A stretch of 7,825 nt of DNA, taken from Bacteroidales bacterium UBA3623. GTDB lineage: Bacteria > Bacteroidota > Bacteroidia > Bacteroidales > UBA932. Shown piece after piece: positions 5,852 through 7,825 of the stretch. Position 1 is the stretch's first letter; the number at the start of each line of letters is the position of its first letter. The notes beneath the pieces are model-generated. The model was given only the letters and a program-made list of their open reading frames with translations, did no database searches and had not been told where the DNA came from. Location: the NCBI GenBank assembly GCA_002373715.1, contig DFLI01000096.1, positions 50,152-57,976 on the forward strand, given 5' to 3'. The translations under genes and the position numbers were made by a program.

Positions 5852-5893
5852 CCCACGCGCATTTTTTGTTTGAGGATCTTTACCGGGAACGAC
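5852..5893. other. Convergent intergenic gap, no convincing terminator
   Basis: These 42 bases separate the ends of def and of the M23-LysM gene. On the plus strand there is a run of six T (5862-5867) preceded by only a 4-bp GCTA/TAGC hairpin that overlaps the def stop and ends 10 bases before the T run. On the minus strand there is no stem-loop with a T tract. Both transcripts may read into each other or end by Rho. Confidence 0.5.
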
Positions 5894-6934
5894 TTATCGG
5901 ACGCGGAGGCGTTTACCAACCTGTAGAACTGTGGTTTCTTTGATGCCGTTGAGCTGGCAGATGTGCTTGACGGTGGTTCCGTTCTTGCGGGCAATGGCGT
6001 AGAGGGTGTCTCCGCTCTTCACCGTATAATAGCGCATGGCAGCCTTCTCTGCAGCAGCACGGGCGGCAGCTTCCTTCTTGGCCTGTTCCTCGGCCAGCAG
6101 GCGGTCTTCCTCGTCGGTGCGGAAAATCTCGTCTTCGTCATCTATATTCTGCACATACCGCTGGTTGGGATTGAAGTACCAGGAGCGGATTCTGAGCAAG
6201 CGGTGACGGAGCGTACCCGTCTCAAAATCTATGAGCCAGGAAGGGTCGAAGGCAGCGCCCCGGTAACGGGTTTCGAAATGCAGGTGCGGACCGGTGGAAC
6301 GGCCGGTAGAACCGCCCAGGCCGATGACATCTCCGGCATTCACCCAGTCTCCCGGCTCTACGTTGCGCTTGGACAGATGGCCGTAGAAGGTTTCCAGACC
6401 ATTGGCATGGCGGATAACCACCAGGTTTCCGTAACCTCCCACATAATCGGAGATGCGCACCTTGCCGTCAAAAGCGGCGGGAACGGGCGTTCCGGTGGGA
6501 TACGGGAGGTCTATGCCCTGGTGCCGGCGGCCGTGCCGATAACCGTATTGCGAACGCGGCTTAACCACGTACGGGCACACATAGGAATCCAGGGTATCTA
6601 CAATCCAGAGGGAGAAGCGGTCCGGAATGTTGTCCGGCTCTTCCTTATAGGGATTGACGGCGCGGGTGTCCCAGTACTCGGTAAAGGTACTGTCGGCCAT
6701 CACGGCGCGCTGGTCTTTCACATAGCGATAAGTGCCGTTATTGTACAGCACCACCTTCACGGCGGGGTTACCGGTGTCCAGGGTATCCGCATACGGGGTG
6801 GCCCGCTGGGTAACCGACTTCATGGACTGACGGCCGAAGGCGTGACGCAGGGAATCTGCCTCACGGGTATTCTCCTGGGCGTTCAAAGACAGGCCGATGG
6901 CCAAAAAGAGGATGGGGAGGATTCTTCTTATCAT
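5894..6934 (-). CDS. Secreted M23 peptidase with C-terminal LysM domain
   Basis: The 346-residue protein begins with a Sec signal peptide (MIRRILPILFLAIGLSLNAQ, probable cut after Ala19). A region of about 100 residues without a recognised domain follows. The M23 domain (about 125-235) has all active-site residues: HQGID (His138, Asp142), YGHL (His186) and PHLHF (His217, His219), so an active peptidoglycan endopeptidase in the periplasm or outer membrane is likely. A charged, Ala/Glu/Lys-rich linker (about 264-300), probably helical, leads to one LysM domain (302-345, YYTVKSGDTLYAIARKNG), which binds glycan strands. The order catalytic-then-LysM is the reverse of NlpD-type proteins. It begins 3 bases after the stop of the sugar mutase gene, with no Shine-Dalgarno, so the two are probably cotranscribed. 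It converges on def. Confidence 0.94.
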   Translation of the reverse strand: MIRRILPILFLAIGLSLNAQENTREADSLRHAFGRQSMKSVTQRATPYADTLDTGNPAVKVVLYNNGTYRYVKDQRAVMADSTFTEYWDTRAVNPYKEEPDNIPDRFSLWIVDTLDSYVCPYVVKPRSQYGYRHGRRHQGIDLPYPTGTPVPAAFDGKVRISDYVGGYGNLVVIRHANGLETFYGHLSKRNVEPGDWVNAGDVIGLGGSTGRSTGPHLHFETRYRGAAFDPSWLIDFETGTLRHRLLRIRSWYFNPNQRYVQNIDDEDEIFRTDEEDRLLAEEQAKKEAAARAAAEKAAMRYYTVKSGDTLYAIARKNGTTVKHICQLNGIKETTVLQVGKRLRVR

Positions 6935-6937
6935 TGG

Positions 6938-7825
6938 CTATCGTTTGGCGCCGAAGCGGCTGGTGAGAATCTGTTCTGTCTGGGCAATCTTATCCTGCAG
7001 CAGGGCCTCGGAAGTGGCTTCACAAATGAAGCGGAGATAGGGCTCCGTATTGGAAGGACGGATGTTGAACCACCAATTGGGGAACTCTACCCGGTAACCG
7101 TCAAAATCCATGAAGGCCGTAGCCTTCTCGGCGGCCATAAAGTGTTCCTTGATGGCATCCATAGCGCCCTGCTTGTCTTCCAGGCGGAAGTTGATTTCTC
7201 CGGAGTTCTTGTAGCGGACAATCTCTGCGATGGCCTGGCTAAGGGTTTTGCCCTCGTTCTTGAGGTCCAGTACAATGTTGAGCAGGATGACGGAAGCCAG
7301 AAGGCCGCTGTCGCTGTAGAAGAAGTCCCGGAAATAATAGTGACCGGCAAGTTCTCCGCCCCATACGCCGTCTATCTCACGGAGTTTCTTGGCGGCAAAG
7401 GCGCGGCCCACCTTCCAGGTTTCCATCTTGCAGCCCATGGGAGCCAGGTACTCCCCTACTGCCTTGGAGGAACGGATATCCTGCAGGACGATGCCCTTCA
7501 GGCCCCTCTCACCCACAAAATATCGGCCCATGAGGGCAATCATAAGGTCCGGGCTGATGAACTGGCCCTTCTCGTCTATGAACATCACGCGGTCTGCGTC
7601 TCCGTCGTAGATGACACCGGCATCGGCCTTTACTTCCTTTACTTTCTCTTCCAGGGGGAAGCAGTTCTTTTCGATGAGCGGGTTGGGCTCGTGGTTGGGG
7701 AAGCGGCCGTCCAGGGTGTCAAACAGGTAATGGATGTTGCTGCCCGTGCCGAAGATTTGCTTCGCGAAGAGGTTGGCCATGCCGTTGGACAGGTCCATGG
7801 CGATGGTGAGGCTGCTATAGTCCTT
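6938..7825 (-). CDS. Phosphomannomutase/phosphoglucomutase, 5' end outside window
   Basis: This is the C-terminal part (about 295 residues) of an alpha-D-phosphohexomutase, which moves phosphate between C6 and C1 of glucose or mannose via a phosphoserine. The metal loop DGDADR (7589-7606), the sugar-specificity loop GGELAGH (7340-7360) and the phosphate-binding loop RPSNTEPYLR (7031-7060) are all present in the right order. The serine loop lies beyond the right edge. The frame stays open to base 7825 (KDYSSLTIA precedes the internal ATG at 7798), so that ATG is not the start. GGELAGH fits the bifunctional PMM/PGM class, but sugar preference cannot be settled from this. Products feed nucleotide sugars for surface polysaccharide. 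It is probably cotranscribed with the M23-LysM gene, 3 bases downstream. Confidence 0.93.
   Translation of the reverse strand, partial: KDYSSLTIAMDLSNGMANLFAKQIFGTGSNIHYLFDTLDGRFPNHEPNPLIEKNCFPLEEKVKEVKADAGVIYDGDADRVMFIDEKGQFISPDLMIALMGRYFVGERGLKGIVLQDIRSSKAVGEYLAPMGCKMETWKVGRAFAAKKLREIDGVWGGELAGHYYFRDFFYSDSGLLASVILLNIVLDLKNEGKTLSQAIAEIVRYKNSGEINFRLEDKQGAMDAIKEHFMAAEKATAFMDFDGYRVEFPNWWFNIRPSNTEPYLRFICEATSEALLQDKIAQTEQILTSRFGAKR

Noticed and set aside
5838..5867. Terminator after def
   Set aside because: Only a 4-bp stem is available and it is 10 bases away from the T run, so a Rho-independent terminator is not supported.
1..7825. Mobile element, CRISPR array, phage or defence system
   Set aside because: I found no transposase, integrase, terminal repeats, spaced direct repeats or defence genes. 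All genes are core functions in tight operons.

Overview
The window looks like core chromosome of a Bacteroidota bacterium, most likely of the order Bacteroidales, with fairly GC-rich coding sequence. Three things point there. Two sites match the Bacteroidetes promoter form (TTTG, about 19 nt, TAnnTTTG). Start codons lack Shine-Dalgarno sequences and have A-rich or no leaders instead. The gene content (a DUF4837 lipoprotein beside RseP and Dxr, a ruvX-def pair, tRNA-Glu beside rpsT) is also typical. The genus cannot be fixed from the sequence alone.

Right to left on the minus strand, the window opens at its right edge inside a phosphomannomutase/phosphoglucomutase gene (6938-7825, 5' end outside). 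Three bases after its stop comes a secreted M23 peptidase with a C-terminal LysM domain (5894-6934). These converge on a plus-strand pair, ruvX (4869-5288) and def (5297-5851). Back to back with ruvX, only 26 bases between start codons, begins a four-gene minus-strand operon: a membrane-anchored M23/LytM protein (3997-4842), dxr (2849-3997), rseP (1518-2852) and a DUF4837 lipoprotein (505-1515). Its junctions are a 1-nt overlap, a 4-nt ATGA overlap and a 2-nt gap. Directly after the operon lies a strong promoter for tRNA-Glu(TTC), then rpsT (S20) 19 nt behind the tRNA, then a terminator that overlaps the rpsT stop codon, then tRNA-Pro(CGG).

The themes are envelope and housekeeping. Dxr makes MEP for isoprenoids, including the undecaprenyl carrier of wall synthesis. 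RseP is a site-2 intramembrane protease, the two M23 proteins act on or sense peptidoglycan, and the sugar mutase feeds surface glycans. Def and rpsT serve translation, and RuvX serves rRNA processing or recombination. Non-coding space is minimal and no gap exceeds 300 bases.

I see no mobile element, CRISPR array, phage gene or clearly new system. The points worth a second look are local: an exact palindrome inside the tRNA-Glu promoter, a near-leaderless ruvX with a shared divergent promoter region, active-site substitutions in Def (HELSH) and in the membrane M23 protein (YKN), and the unknown role of the lipoprotein coupled to RseP.
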